The notes below the pieces were generated by a model. The model did not search any database. It was not told the origin of the DNA and saw only the letters and a list, made by a program, of their open reading frames with translations. A program made the translations under genes and the position numbers. Shown here in pieces: positions 21,570-34,166 of a stretch of 64,000 nt of DNA. Every line of letters begins with the position of its first letter. Position 1 is the first letter of the stretch. The DNA is from Rhynchospora pubera (taxonomy: Eukaryota > Streptophyta > Magnoliopsida > Poales > Cyperaceae): NCBI GenBank assembly GCA_028095005.1, contig CM051462.1:83711846-83775845 (forward strand). Reading direction: 5' to 3'.

Positions 21570-24459
21570 TTAACGACCAATAGATAAGCTCTTCTGAGCT
21601 TTCTTCTCCAAACTGAAATAGTTAGTATGCTCAGTCTCTATAGAATGGGAAGTTTCATTGAGCAAAGCTTCCTTTTCTTCTTGGTGGTACTCTTGTTCCC
21701 AAGGGTGCTGCTTAATTTTTCTGATTCGGCTAAGTTCTTCAGCGACTTCTTTCATTGTGGGTCGATCTTCTCCCTTCATATTTAGACATTCTTTAGCTAG
21801 TCTAGCAACTTCCATGAGCACCTCTATATCATCAACTTCACTTTTGAATTCAGCATTTAGAAGCTCATGCATTTTATTCTCTTTCATAGCATAGAGGCAG
21901 TGAGATGAAAGGCTCCTCTCTTCTTCTGTTGCAAAAAAATTAATTACGGGCTTGCCGGTAAGAAGTTCCAAAAGAACCACACCGAAACTATATACGTCGC
22001 TCTTGTCTGTTAGTTGGTAAGATTGCATATACTCCGGGTCGAGGTACCCACATGTTCCTTGCACAACCGTGACAAACTGCGCCTCAAGATAGTATCGATG
22101 CTCCGAAATCAGACACCTTTGCTGAGTAGTTTTGGTCTAAAAGAATATTTAAAGATTTTACATCTCCGTGAAAAATTGGAGGAGATGCTGAAAAGTGCAA
22201 GTAGGCCAGTGCTTCGGCTGATTCATGAGCAATCTTTAAACATGTTGAGAGAGAAATGTGAGATTCATACTTTTTGCCATGAATATAGTGAAACAGGGTG
22301 CCATTCGGGATGAACTCATATACGAGCATAGGAACTTCGACCTCAAGACAACAACCTAGTATTTTTACTATGTTTTTGTGGTTAATTTGGGAGAGAATAA
22401 GCATCTCTTTACCAAATTCTTTTTTCTTTCGCTCATCGGTTATCTTACACTTTTTGATGGCCACGATTTGATCTCTTAGAGATCCTTTGTATACAGTACC
22501 CTGGCCTCCATATCCTATTATATTTGCATTATCGAAATTATTTGTTGCTTGTTCTATTTGTTGTTTCGTGAAGAGAGCGAAACCAAATCCCTGATCCGAT
22601 TGAATCTTCTCTAACAAAATTCGTCCACCATGTTCTTGAAAGTACTTTTCCTCTACTTTAGAAACTTTTCTTTTTTCATGGACAGCATAAATCCCTAGCC
22701 CCAGAAAAGATAGTGCAATAACACCAGCACAAGGTCCTGAAATAATCAGTGAAAACCTTTTGAGTTATCCATAGATATATGAAAATTTATAAAACAGATG
22801 GTCCATGCTAGCATAAACATTGACCCACTAAACTCATGTGTTGACCTTTCCAAAAGCAAATACACGCACACGCTCGCACAAAATTATACAAATGATCAGG
22901 TTTTCACTTTTAAGCAGGATTTGATTGGATTGGCATCTTCAGCTAATTTTTTTAATTAACGACCTTTGAACTAAAAACAAGCTGTAATTCTCACTTATTA
23001 TTATTTTTTCCGTGCCATTGTTCTTCATAAACAAAGCAACAAAAATGAAAAATGTTCAAAAACTCTCAATTTTTGGTGTTTTGTACTTTTTCTTTGACAC
23101 TGGACATTCCAAATTGAAACATTACGAAGAAGTGATGCAATAGTTTCTTCCATATTTTTATAGTATTTTATACTCTGATATTAATGCTAACTCTTAATTT
23201 CGACATTTCTAGGTCTAGCAGCATTATAACTTTGGAGATTTTATTTGTCCCAGAAGGTAACATACCTAAAACAAGTGCCAAGTTGAGTTCACATTCGTTA
23301 TTATTGCCATGCTTAAGACTCCTGCCGAAAGGACAAGAGCACCGATATCCTCCTCGGAAATTGTGGCACTTGGCTGGCATGGAGCAGGGACTTTGGTTGG
23401 CGCATTCATCAATGTCTGCAAAACCAATACCGAATAGTTAGTACCAAATGTTAATTATATAAACCAACAAAATTATGATGCTACATACTTTGAATGTTAA
23501 TGAAATTGAAATTAATTGCTATTGAAATAGGGAGCGAGCGAGCAAGAGAGAGAGAGAGAGAGACCTTGACAGCCTCCTTCAAGGTATGGATTGCCTTGAT
23601 AACCATCTGAACAATTGCAGAGATAACCATGACCAGTGCTTGAGTTCAAACAAATACTGTTATCGCTTCTACAAGCATAGGAGGAGTCATTACTCTGTGC
23701 AATGTTGCATGTTGTGTTTCCTATGGACCAATCAATAACAGCTGACGTGTTTTGGCCAATTAGCTCGTTAGTTGTGATGTACGAGGTCTTGAGATAGAAC
23801 TCAGTATTCTCCATCAGCATAGCATAGCCACAACGAGTAAAGTTATATGATATGGAGCTGTTGACGTAGGCTTCCATGTCGGTAAAAGAATATAGAAAAA
23901 TGTTTGATGTTTCTGGGATGGTTGCCTGACAACACCCAATTCCCGCACAGTTACCGTTAGTCAAGTTTTCTAAGCTTTCACACACAGGAGCACACGCAGC
24001 CGCTCCCAAATACGAGTTTTGACTATCGCCAAGACCAAGACTGGCAAGTACATTACACCCAATAGCTCTGATTATGTTTTTCTCTGAATTGAGTTGGAAG
24101 GGTGTACCAGACCAGTCCACGGTATAAGAAAAACTCGTGGTTGTAGTGTTGCTGTTGTCATAGCACTGGTAAGATACGGGCAAGTTAACACGTGCCTGGC
24201 CCAAGGATAGACTTATATTCAGAATCGTGATATTGCCTAGGTAAGGAGTATATGTACCAGCATTAGTTGTGCTACAGTTGAGCTCAAAGCCCGGCTTAGC
24301 GCATTGGGAGCCGATGCCAAAAGGGTAAGGAATAATAACATCGCCACAGCTTTTTGGGCAACCAAGCAGAGTGTTGACTCCAGAATGTTCAGCTGCTTTG
24401 GTTATGAATGGCGAGATGAGGAGAAGAACTTGAATAATAATTAGTATCATTGCCCCCAT
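21570..24459 (-). pseudogene. WAK-type receptor kinase pseudogene (8-bp deletion)
   Basis: Cell-wall-sensing receptor-like kinase family. Exon 1 (23565-24459, 895 nt): signal peptide, then a galacturonan-binding WAK domain (CPKSCGDVIIPYPFGIG) rich in Cys and N-glycosylation sites. Exon 2 (23266-23415, 150 nt): EGF-like Ca-binding module beginning DIDEC. Exon 3 (21570-22736): transmembrane helix and kinase (IGYGGQGTVYKG, VAIKK, HGDVKSLNILLD, DFGAS). Right after DFGASILS the reading frame meets TGA: compared with the paralogue at 27-30 kb, 8 bp are missing at about 22088. The remaining kinase half (GTCGYLDPEY, DVYSFGVVLLELL) is intact in the other frame. The ectodomain and exon structure are well preserved, so inactivation looks recent. 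A truncated receptor product is conceivable. Confidence 0.88.
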
Positions 24460-26104
24460 GATCTCAATGATTTAGATCTTGCCTCGTCACAGCTAGCCTA
24501 GCTTTAAAGAATTGTATAGCAATGACAAGGAATTCAACAATTCTGCAGTTTAGGCCTCTGTATATATAAAATGTAAAAAAGCCGATTGATAATTACTGCA
24601 GAAATTTTTGTCTAAGGAGTGGCAACATTTTAATCGGACATCTGGATGCTCATTCAAATCAGTATATTTGTCCTCGACTAGCGAGTGGTGTAGCATTTTT
24701 GATCGGGAGGTGTTTTTTTTCTAATAATAAATTATTTATAAAGACTGGAGCAGTATTCTGGATGACTGGGACTCTTAACAAATTATTGACCTCGTGTTGG
24801 AATGCATTAAATAAATTTATTGAACTTTATAATAGCTAAAATTACTCAATGAATCAACCTATCAGATACTTAGTCTGCTCCTTTCCATTTCCAGGATATG
24901 CCTTATATTAGTACTTCACACATATCCCATTTATTATCATGTGGACTTCTCTCCCCAGCTTTCATTCTCACAGGAATAAAACTCTGTTTTGTTCCTCTGT
25001 TGTTCAATTCTAGAAAATGACATAATATATTTTTGAAAAGTCATCCAGTAGGAACACATAATATATCTTTTCTGTGCCACTCGCTAAATATATATTCGCC
25101 AGTTTTTGCAAGACTGAATGGCAGATTCTTGACAGATGCTTGATTATGATATTGTGTTGAATTTGTTGAAGATCATGTGAACACATGTATAACTCTCAGG
25201 AAATTAATGCCCACCAATCTTGTATGCATCTGTCTGGACAAATTTGTACCTTGTAGTCTATGTAGAGGAACAGAAGGTAGCGAAACTTGATTTTTATATT
25301 GATGCTTTTAGATTTCTTCCACGCTCCAATCATCTCTAATTATGCTTATAGTTATAGGTGATTAGCCTACTTGACTATATGTCTTGTCTGTTGTCTAATA
25401 TACGAGAAAATTTTTTTATATATAGAATATGTTTTAATGCGGAAAGTCTAATGGCTTGTTTTCCAAAATATTATTGAAGTAGATGTATTTAGTAGTAATA
25501 ACTCTGCAACAATTTTATAGATTCTATGCATTTTTTTTATTCTTTTTTGGTAACTTGATGCGGTTGAATGGTCCAATTGTGAAGTTGTAAGTGTAAAGAG
25601 GATGATATTGATTTTTGACTTTCCTTGGAAATTTAGGCATGGTTATGTGGCCAGAACAGGCCAACGAAATTTAACTTTCCATGGAAATTTAGAAATATAT
25701 AAATTTAAATCTATATATGCAGACAAATTATTTTTATTTTTATTTTCTTTCTTTCTCTGTTGACAGCCACTGTCAATATGTCAAAAAAAAAAAGACTACC
25801 AAATGTTACATGAACCATATTAATTACTAACCGAGGCAATCTCTCAGCTGAACAGTATCAATCCATCCATCCTTCACCTCCTCGTCATATAAATTAACAT
25901 GTATATGCTCTCTATATTAATTAACGCCTACAACAGCCGGTACCTACTGTTTAAACTTGACTTCTGTAATTGCTAAAAGAATAGTTATGTGACATTTTCC
26001 ATATTGTTTGTGTCTCACTCTGGAAAGTTGGTCTAAGATTGAAGGAGAAGTGAAATGTGAAAACTATCTTAAGATTTCGTTAAACTAAATTTAGGCTGAC
26101 AATT
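24460..26104. other. Intergenic, upstream of the left WAK gene
   Basis: The first few hundred bases are the likely promoter of the minus-strand gene (TATATATAAAA near 24560 is a possible TATA box). About 25800-26080 resembles 15000-15420 and the flank of the copia element near 47.32 kb. No gene. Confidence 0.4.
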
Positions 26105-26810
26105 TAAAGTTTCTTTGGATGGCTAAGTGCGATTGGGGAGGAAATTGGTTATTGTCCCATGGCAAAAGGTCTGTGCACCAAAACAAGTTAAGAGGGCTAG
26201 GTGTCGCTGACTTGAACACCTTCAATCTAATACTGCAGGCTAAGTGGCTCTGGAAATGGCATCATCCCTCCTTTTCTCCTTGGAAACACTTGGTTACTAA
26301 TCTAGAAGCCACTTCTAGGACCTTCCTTCAGATAGCCCTCTTTATGGCACATTTCAAGAACTGATGCTGGCTTTCACAGTAGTCACATGCTTTACAATCT
26401 CATCTGGCACTTCTTCCTATTTCTGGCCACATAATTGGGGCCTTGGAATTCTGTGTTACTAACATACTGATCTCTTTAGTTTTTGCATAGATAAGCACCT
26501 GCTAGTTGCAACCTTCCTTGCAAACATAGATAACATCTTCTGCTTGTTCAGACCATCCTTGCTGGCATCAACTTCGGCATCTGACCAGCTCACCTCAGTC
26601 ATCGAAACAATCAACTCATTTCTTTCAATTGCAGAAAGTCAACAGTCTCAACAGCTTGATTAGCTTCACTGCTCCCTTAAGAATGAGTCCTCCACTTCTG
26701 CTGCATTCTACAAATTTCTCCAACTTTTTCCCAAAATACCCTCACATCTCAGGCACATATGACATATGGAGGCTTGAACTTTCACCTAAACCATGCTTCT
26801 TTTTCCCAAA
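26105..26810 (+). pseudogene. LINE (non-LTR retrotransposon) ORF2 relic
   Basis: Reads LRGLGVADLNTFNLILQAKW followed by LWKWHH, the conserved segment after the reverse-transcriptase domain of plant L1-type LINEs (G-G-LG-...-N-ALLAKWLWR). The frame is interrupted soon after. The block ends near an A-run at about 26807-26822, compatible with a LINE 3' tail. It sits inside the 3' flank of the intact WAK gene. Confidence 0.65.
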
Positions 26811-27086
26811 AAAAAAAAAAAAATTACCACATTGGATTGCTAAAATCATTCCTTAATAATTTAATATCAATTGGATAACTTATCAGTATATAGCTACAAT
26901 TTAATTGGATTAATCATATACAGATCCTTCAAATTTTGCAAAAAATTACAAATATAAAACCTCATAACAACATATATGACTACATGCTGTATAAAATTTA
27001 CAAAATGAAAAAAACTTAAAAAGAACCAGCATAAACAAAATGACATATATTTTACGCATAACAGGATGTTAGCAATGATGGCATTT

Positions 27087-29930
27087 TTAACGGCCAGCAG
27101 CTATGTTCTGTTTTGCTTTCTTCTCCAAACTGAAATAATCAGTATGGTCAATCTCTATAGAATGGGATGCTTCATTGAGCAAAGTTTCTGTTTCTTCTGG
27201 ATGGAACCCTTGACTCCAGGGGTGCTGCGTAAGTTTCCTGATTCGGTCAAGTTCTTCAGCTACTTCTTTCATTGTGGGTCGGTCTTCTCCCTTCATATTT
27301 AAGCATTCCTTAGCAAGTCTAGCAACTTCCATAATTACTTCTATATCATCTTTACTTTTGATTTCATCATTTAGAAGCTCATGCAATTTATTCTCCTTCA
27401 TGGCAGATAGAAAACAAGATGAAAGGCTCCTTTCATCTTCTGGTGCATCAAAATTAAATACAGGCTTGCAGATCAGAAGCTCGAGAAGAACAACACCGAA
27501 GCTGTATACATCACTCTTGTCTGTTAGTTGGCAAGATTGCATGTACTCTGGGTCGAGGTACCCACATGTTCCTTGCACAAATGTGACAAACTGTGCCTCA
27601 TCTGTTGGAGATAATATTGAGGCTCCAAAATCAGACACCTTTGCAGTGTAATTTTCATCCAATAGAATATTTAAAGACTTCACATCTCCATGAAAAATTG
27701 GAGGAGATGCCGAAAAATGCAAGTAGGAAAGTGCTTCAGCTGATTCATGAGCGATCCTTAAACGTATTGAGAGGGAAATGTGATTATCCCGATTGTTGCT
27801 ATGGATGTGATGAAACAGGGTGCCATTTGGGATGAACTCATATACTAGCATAGGAACCTCAACCTCTAGACAGCAGCCTAAGATTTTTACTATGTTTTTG
27901 TGGTTAATTTGGGAGAGAATAAGCATCTCTTTACCAAATTCTTTTTTCTTTCGCTCGTCAGTTATCTTGCACTTTTTGATAGCCACCATCTGACCTCGTA
28001 GAGATCCTTTGTATACCGTACCTTGGCCTCCATGCCCAATTATATTTGCATTATCAAAATTGTTTGTTGCCTGTTCGATTTGTTGCTTTGTGAAGATAGC
28101 GAAACCAAATCCCTGATCTGATTGAATCTTCTCTAACAAAATTCGTCCTCCATGTTCTTGAAAATACTTCTCTTCTACTTTAGAAAGTTTTCTCTTTTCA
28201 TTCAGAGCATATGCCCCGAGCACCAGAAAACATAGTACTATAACACCAGCACAAGCTCCTGGAATAATTAGAGCAAACCTTTTTCAGTTCTATGTGAAAG
28301 AAAATTTACAAAATAGATGGTTTATGCGGACATAAACATTGACTCCTATAGCTCGTGTATTGACCTTTCCGAAAATAAAAAAATAAAACAATAGAAATAA
28401 ATGATCAGGTTTTAATTTTTAAGCAGGATTTGTAAATTTTGACATTGATCACAAGCTTTTTTTTTTTAACTAACAACATTTGAATTTCAGCAAGCTGTTT
28501 TTCTTTCTTTTACACTTAATTCTAGTTATTTTTGCAGTGCCATAGTTCTTCACAACATAAGCAACTGAAAAGTTCAAAAAGCTCCCATTAAGTGTTATAA
28601 GTTGGTGCTAGACATTTCAAAAACATCTAAAAAGTGATGCAATAGTTTTTGTCTTCTATATTTTACACTATTTTGTACTCTGAAAGTTATCCTAATTCTT
28701 AATTTCCATACTTCTAGCAGCATTGATAACTTCAGGATATTTAATTTTCCAAAAGGTAAACATACATACCTAAAACAAGTGCCAAGTTGAGCTCACATTC
28801 GTTCTTATTGTCATGATTAAGACGCCTGCCAAAAGGACAAGAACACTTATATCCTCCTTCGGAGTTGTGGCACTTTGCTGGCGCAGAGCAGGGATTATTT
28901 TTGAGGCATTCATTTATGTCTGCAAAACCATGCCAAATATTTAGTATCAAATGTCAATTGTATAAATTAACAAATTTATGATGCTACATGCTTTGAATGT
29001 TAACAAAATTATTAGATTTTGAGAGAGGGAGAAACCTTGACAGCCTCCTTCGAGGTATGGATTGCCTTGATAACCATCTGAACAATTGCAGAGATAACCA
29101 TGACTAGTGCTTGAGTTCAAACAAAGACTGTTCCCGCTTCTGCAAGCATAGGTGGATTTGTTACCCTGCGCAATGTTGCATGTTGTGTTTCCTATGGACC
29201 AATCAATTACAGCTGACGTGTTTTGTCCAATTAGCTCATTAGTTGTGATGTACGAGGTCTTGAAATAGAAGTCACTATTCTCCATCAGCATAGCATAACC
29301 GCAACGAGTAAAGTTGTATGATATTGAGGTGTTGAGGTCGGCGTCCAAATCAGAAAACGAAGTTAAAAAATAGTTTGATGTTTCTGGGATGGTTGCCTGG
29401 CAACACCCAATTCCTGAGCAGTTACCATTAGTCAAGCTCTCTAAGCTTTCACACAGAGGAGCACACCCAGTCACTCCGACATAAGAGTTTCCACTATCGG
29501 CAATAGTAAGACTGGCGAGTGTATTACACCCAATAGCTCTGATTATGTTTTTCTCAGTATTGAGCTGGAAGGGCGTACCACTCCAGTCCACAGTATAAGT
29601 AGAACTCAAGTTTGTACGTGTAGTGTTGCCATAGCACTGGTAAGAAACAGGCATGTTAACACGTGCCAGGCCCGAAGATAGGCTTATATTCAGAAGCGTA
29701 TAATTACCTAGGTAAGGAGTAGATGTACCAGCATTAGTTGCGCTACAATTGAGCTCAAAGCCCGGCATGGCACATTTGGACCCGATACCAAAAGGGTAAG
29801 GAATTGTAACTCCACCACAGCTTTCTGGGCATCCAGGCAGAGTGATGACATCAGATTGAGCTGATGATTTGGTTATGGACGGCGAGATAAGGAGAAGAAC
29901 TTGGATGATGATTAGCATCATTGCCCCCAT
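27087..29930 (-). CDS. Wall-associated receptor-like kinase, apparently intact
   Basis: Three exons, 29036-29930, 28770-28919 and 27087-28258, all with GT-AG borders in matching phase, giving 738 aa. Order: signal peptide (1-24), WAK galacturonan-binding domain with CPESCGGVTIPYPFGIG, Cys-rich ectodomain, EGF-like Ca-binding module (about 299-346, DINEC start), transmembrane helix (about 348-368), cytosolic kinase (about 416-690). Kinase motifs present: GHGGQGTVYKG, VAIKK, DFGAS, GTCGYLDPEYMQS, DVYSFGVVLLELL. The catalytic loop reads HGDVKSLN, so the Arg of HRD is Gly: a non-RD kinase. Expected role: plasma-membrane receptor binding pectin fragments and signalling in growth or defence. Exon lengths 895 and 150 match the broken tandem copy exactly, so the pair arose by local duplication. 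Confidence 0.9.
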
Positions 29931-30481
29931 AATATCATGTGTGGCTATACTCTGCTTTCAATGATTTAGTTCTTGCTTCGTCACTGCTGCCTAGCTTTAA
30001 TGAATTGCAAGGATTCGCTAATTCTATGTAAAATGTTGAAATGGCCGATTGATAATTATTATATACTATTGATAACGAGTGGCGCAGAATTAGTTTGACC
30101 GGGCTTTTTCTTCTGATAATAAAGTATTAAAGGCTTAAAGCGCTACTAGGGCAGTAGGTACAGGATGACTAGGTCGAGTCTAACAATTAACTTCGTGTCG
30201 GACAGTATCAAATAACTATTTTTAAAGTAAATAATAATAATAAAATACTCAATAGAAAAGTAAACCTTTCAGATACTAGGTCTGCTCCAACTTCAGGATA
30301 ATGCATAATTATAGTTCATACCAATCCTATGTGTTATCATATAGACTTTTCTCCCTGGGTTTCGTTGTCAGAATTCAAAAAAGAAGAGGATCAAACATAA
30401 AACTAGTTTACTTTATCCACGTTGTTCAATTCTAGAAAATGACATGACAATGACCTATGGTTGAATTGGCCCAAAGATAAT
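29931..30481. other. Upstream region of the intact WAK gene
   Basis: Likely promoter. The first about 90 bases resemble the region upstream of the left WAK start (shared CAATGATTTAG, CTAGCTTTAA, AGGATTC-like pieces), consistent with tandem duplication including the promoter. No specific regulatory motif can be claimed. Confidence 0.4.
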
Positions 30482-30490
30482 ATAATATGG

Positions 30491-31814
30491 CCGAAAAATT
30501 TTAAAATAATATTAAATTAATATTATATATTAAAAATAATATCATATAATAATATTTTTTTAAATAGTATCACAAGATCGGAATCTGAGATTCCGACCGT
30601 AATTACGGAATCCCGGATTCCGATCTTAGCTAAGATCGGAATCCGAGATTCCGATCTTAGATAATTACTCATTTAAATATTATTTTTAATATTAGAAATA
30701 ATATTTAATTTATTAATTTAATTAAATATAAATTTAATTTATTTATTTAATACATATAAAAATCATTTTGTGGCTATTACAATTTAGTTCGAGGCAAATT
30801 AGAGACGCATTTGAATCATTTTTCAACTTTCGAGTCATTGTGAGAGGAATAAAGGACGTGCATGCCTATGGAGGACATCAAAACTTCATGAAATAAGAGA
30901 TATTTGAGTAAGGACATGAGAAAAAGTGAGACAAAGAGGAATAAATAATGATAAACGGGTGGGTTGAACTATACACGGGTTTACTAGTACAAAATCCGCA
31001 ACCCAACCCGAAGTATCGGGTTTGTCAAACTTAGAACCCGTACCCAACCCAACATCATGCTAACCCGGTAAAAAACGGTTCGAGTCGGATGGGTTGAATG
31101 GATTCACGGTTTTTTTGTACACCCCTACATACGTGAGAAGGGCCGAAAATTTTCACGCATGATAATCTAACGGCTGAAGTTATTGCCAACTGTATCAGAA
31201 ATACAGTAAAGTGAGATGTCGGTATTTCCTTACCGGACGTGAAATCTCTATTGGAGAAAGAATACCCGAATGTGGTACCCACTTATAACAAGATTTGGCA
31301 TGGGCGAGAGAGAGAGCAATCGAACATTTTTTCGGATCGTGAGAAGATTCATACAACAAACTCCCGAGTCTTTTATTAGCTATACAGATGACGACACCCG
31401 AGACGCAAATCAAATGGTTGTTAAAAAATTTATAATTTTAATGTAAATTAATTAAAAAAAATTATAACTTAATTATTCATTTTTTAATTAAATAAAATAA
31501 TTATTTATATTTTAGTTAAATTTATATTTAATTAAATAAATTAATTAAATATTATTTTAAATATTATTTCTTAGCTTTAAATATTAAAAATAATATTTAA
31601 ATGAGTAGTTAGCTAAGATCGGAATCTCGGATTCCGATTTTAGCTAAGATAGGAATCCGGAATTCCAATCTTAGCTAAGATCGGTATCCAGGATTCCGTA
31701 ATTGCGATCGGAATCCCAGATTCCGATCTTGTGATACTATTTAAAAAAATATTATTATATTGATATTATTTTTAATATATTATATTAATTTAATATTATT
31801 TTAAAATTTTTCGG
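30491..31814. mobile_element. Foldback Mutator-like element, family B copy 2 (with transposase relic)
   Basis: 1,324 bp flanked by a perfect 9-bp duplication ATAATATGG (30482-30490 and 31815-31823). Left end CCGAAAAATTTTAAAAT, right end ATTTTAAAATTTTTCGG, arms with GATCGGAAT/ATTCCGATC palindromes as in 17636-18909. The middle, about 30780-31430, is unique sequence, part of which resembles a Mutator transposase (see next entry). A stretch rich in ACCCG/CGGGT at about 30955-31130 ending CACCCCTA may be an older hAT-type insert. Confidence 0.87.
31165..31434 (+). pseudogene. Mutator-type transposase N-terminal relic
   Basis: Reads NLTAEVIANCIRNTVK, then DVKSLLEKEYPNVVPTYNKI-WHGRER, and after a frame change in a GA-repeat, RAIEHFFGS and EDSYNKLPSLLLAIQ. 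The series K...WHGRE.A....GS.E.SYN.LP..L.A.Q is typical of plant MULE transposases just before the catalytic domain. Two TGA codons and one frameshift break it. It lies between the arms of a foldback element whose ends are Mutator-like, so it is probably the element's own old coding region rather than captured host DNA. Confidence 0.65.
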
Positions 31815-31823
31815 ATAATATGG

Positions 31824-33239
31824 TTTGGAATATGGACCAATTCTGATCCGACTGGGCCTACAAACATGGTTTGGAAAATCTGCCTATCGAATTGGCAAAG
31901 AGCAATCTGATTTTTTGGATACTGACCAGCAGCTACCATTCTACCAATTACCATGTCTGCACGTGTACAGAACATCCTGATAATGATTTTGAGCGAATGA
32001 TTCAACTAATAGTCACGACTTGTGACACTATCCTCATAAGATATACAATAGTCTTATGGAGATAAAAATATCAGATTCGTTCAACATTTCAAGCTCCAAT
32101 TTGTATCTCCTCTTCATGCTAATTAACCAATTGCACGACCAAAGGGCATCAGCGTCTTTCCGCCTCAGCATCTTATCTCCGATTTTTCTTCCCCTCATGT
32201 ACACTCCAAATAGGAGAACTATTTTGTATAGAAAGTAAATTGTTCGAGAAAAACAATTCCCCTAGTAGCTAATTTTTTTTATTTTTCATCCAAACACGAG
32301 AAATAGATGAAATTCCCGTCCATTTCCATTCCATCCCACCCATTCTCTCCGATCCAAACACAGAGTTAGTATTAAATTAATAACAATAAATGTCAATTTA
32401 ATATTTAATAATATTATAACTGACTTTTTTAATCGCAATATTTATAATTAGTGATATTTATAATAATAATAATTTTAATATCAGTGATATTTATAATGAA
32501 AATAACAAATTATATTATTATTATTATTATTATTACCAGCTACTACAACTACCATTGTTGTTGTTATCGTGACATAGCCTTTTTTTTTTTTTGGGTCTTT
32601 AGTCAGTGTAACTGTGACTGTGAGGAGAGCAAGGAAACAATTACAAATTTACAATCACTCAAAATACTTGACAGTTTGTTTGGAATCTTGGATGAATTGT
32701 GACTTGTGAGCTGTGAGTAGTTGTGGGTTGTGACTGTGACTTGTGATAACGGAAAGCAGCAGAAGATGCGGGTTCCAATGTGTAACCTTTGTATGTCATA
32801 TCTGTTGAAAGAGCTTTGATTGTAAAGACATTGTTGCTTGCCGCATCAAAGGCAACAGAGAGGCCTTTACAGATATCACTGAAAACACGACTGACCTGTC
32901 ACCGTTTTATAGCTCTGAAAATTTCGTCCTTACGCTGTTTTTATTTTTATTTACGCATTTTATCCTGCTTGACAATAAACGAAGTCAGATTGTGATCTAA
33001 CGGTCAACTTTTTAAAACCTCCGATCTACACGATTGTGTCATCTATTATATTTGTACAAGCTTAAAAAAATAATAAAAAGAAAAATACCCTAGTAGAGTT
33101 TGTATCATGGTATATTTTGTAAGGCAAATTGTATTATTGACTATATTTTATAATTAGATTTAAATTTAATTAGAACCTTCATTTTAAATTATGAAGAAAA
33201 ATTAATAATCAGGATACAAATTCTTTTACAATAATTGAA
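31824..33239. other. Intergenic with microsatellite and decayed MITE end
   Basis: An ATT/ATA-rich microsatellite lies at 32448-32540. A stretch near 32270-32370 (ATCCAAACACGAGAAA ... GATCCAAACACAGAG) looks like a worn MITE of the TTTGGAT type. About 32770-32900 is similar to 17300-17420. No gene recognised. Confidence 0.4.
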
Positions 33240-33289
33240 AAACTCAGTAATTGAATTTTGATTTATATAATATTACCAAGTCAATATGG

Positions 33290-33766
33290 CAACGAAATGG
33301 ACTGAAATTGAATTTTGCTGAGATGGTATCAAGGAGAATTAGCACGGAGTAATTGGTCTGTGTCGTCAATAACGTCTTTTTCTTTAATATTAATTTCCAA
33401 TTTTTAATGCATAATTCTCATATGGTGCTATGACGTAATGCATAATTTTTAATGCATAATTCTCATACGTATCGATCAGCCTGAATCGATTATCTATATG
33501 TGTAATTCGGAACGAATATATTTAATCTGACCTGAGATGCTATGACGTAACCTGTTGTTCAGTGTCCGATCAGAACGAATCTTTTGTTCTAATTTGTATG
33601 TTGGCTGTTGTTAAAAAATGCAAGTACTAGCGCTTCAGGCTATACCTATCCAAACTTGATTTTAGTTCGAAACTAAACGGGTAGAAACTATGCAATCACA
33701 TTTTGAGGAACTTGTTGAGTACTTTTATTTGATTTTGTGAACGTGATATCTAAGAGAGCTATTCTG
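33290..33766 (+). pseudogene. Degenerate relative of the cysteine-rich gene's 3' half
   Basis: 33301-33345 (GAATTTTGCTGAGATGGTATC) matches the exon at 11340-11395 with TGA-creating changes; TAATTGGTCTGTGTCGTC matches the next exon part. Downstream blocks (TTTTGTTCTAATTTGTA, GTGAACGTGATAT) match the intron at 11700-11810 in the same order. No open frame survives. It shows the gene belonged to a local family. Confidence 0.55.
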
Positions 33767-34110
33767 CACTACAAGAGAGACGATATTTAGCAATTTCATA
33801 TTAACAATATTTTTTTTTGAAACAAAAATGGTGGTCGAACACCCATCTTTCATTACATATTAACAATTGTTATTAAGAAAATCGATTTTAAAAATAATCA
33901 GTAGTAATGTCATATTTGTCAGAGTTGATCCGTGCTTTTTCAAAAAAATCGGTGCTAAAGAATTACAAAAAAAAAATAAAGGGTTGAACTTTAGCACCGG
34001 TTTTCGTTATTAACCAGTGCAAAAAATACAATCTTTAGTGCCGGTTCGTTTGCAAATCGCACTCGGACAGTGCCTCCCCAACCGATCTGATGAAAATGAA
34101 ATTCCGCTAC
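33767..34110. mobile_element. CACTA-type transposon end (partial)
   Basis: Begins CACTACAAGAGAGACG, the terminal motif of En/Spm (CACTA) elements. Repeated TTTAGCACCGG/GTGCCGG-type motifs follow within 300 bp, as in subterminal transposase-binding repeats. No opposite end (TCTTGTAGTG) was found nearby, so the element is truncated and the right limit is a guess. A T-run followed by GAAACAAAAATGG near 33810 may be a retroelement scrap inside it. Confidence 0.5.
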
Positions 34111-34166
34111 GAAGACCGACCAAATTCTTAACAAAAGTTCTATCAAGACCAAAAAGATTAGAATTG

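Noticed and set aside
21658..22313. Plus-strand open frames opposite the kinase exons (also 27274-27835)
   Set aside because: Antisense shadows of the WAK kinase domain; the sense frames carry all conserved motifs.
30955..31135. Separate hAT element inside the family-B foldback
   Set aside because: One end (CACCCCTA) looks right but no matching left end or 8-bp repeat was found, so it is mentioned only within the parent entry.
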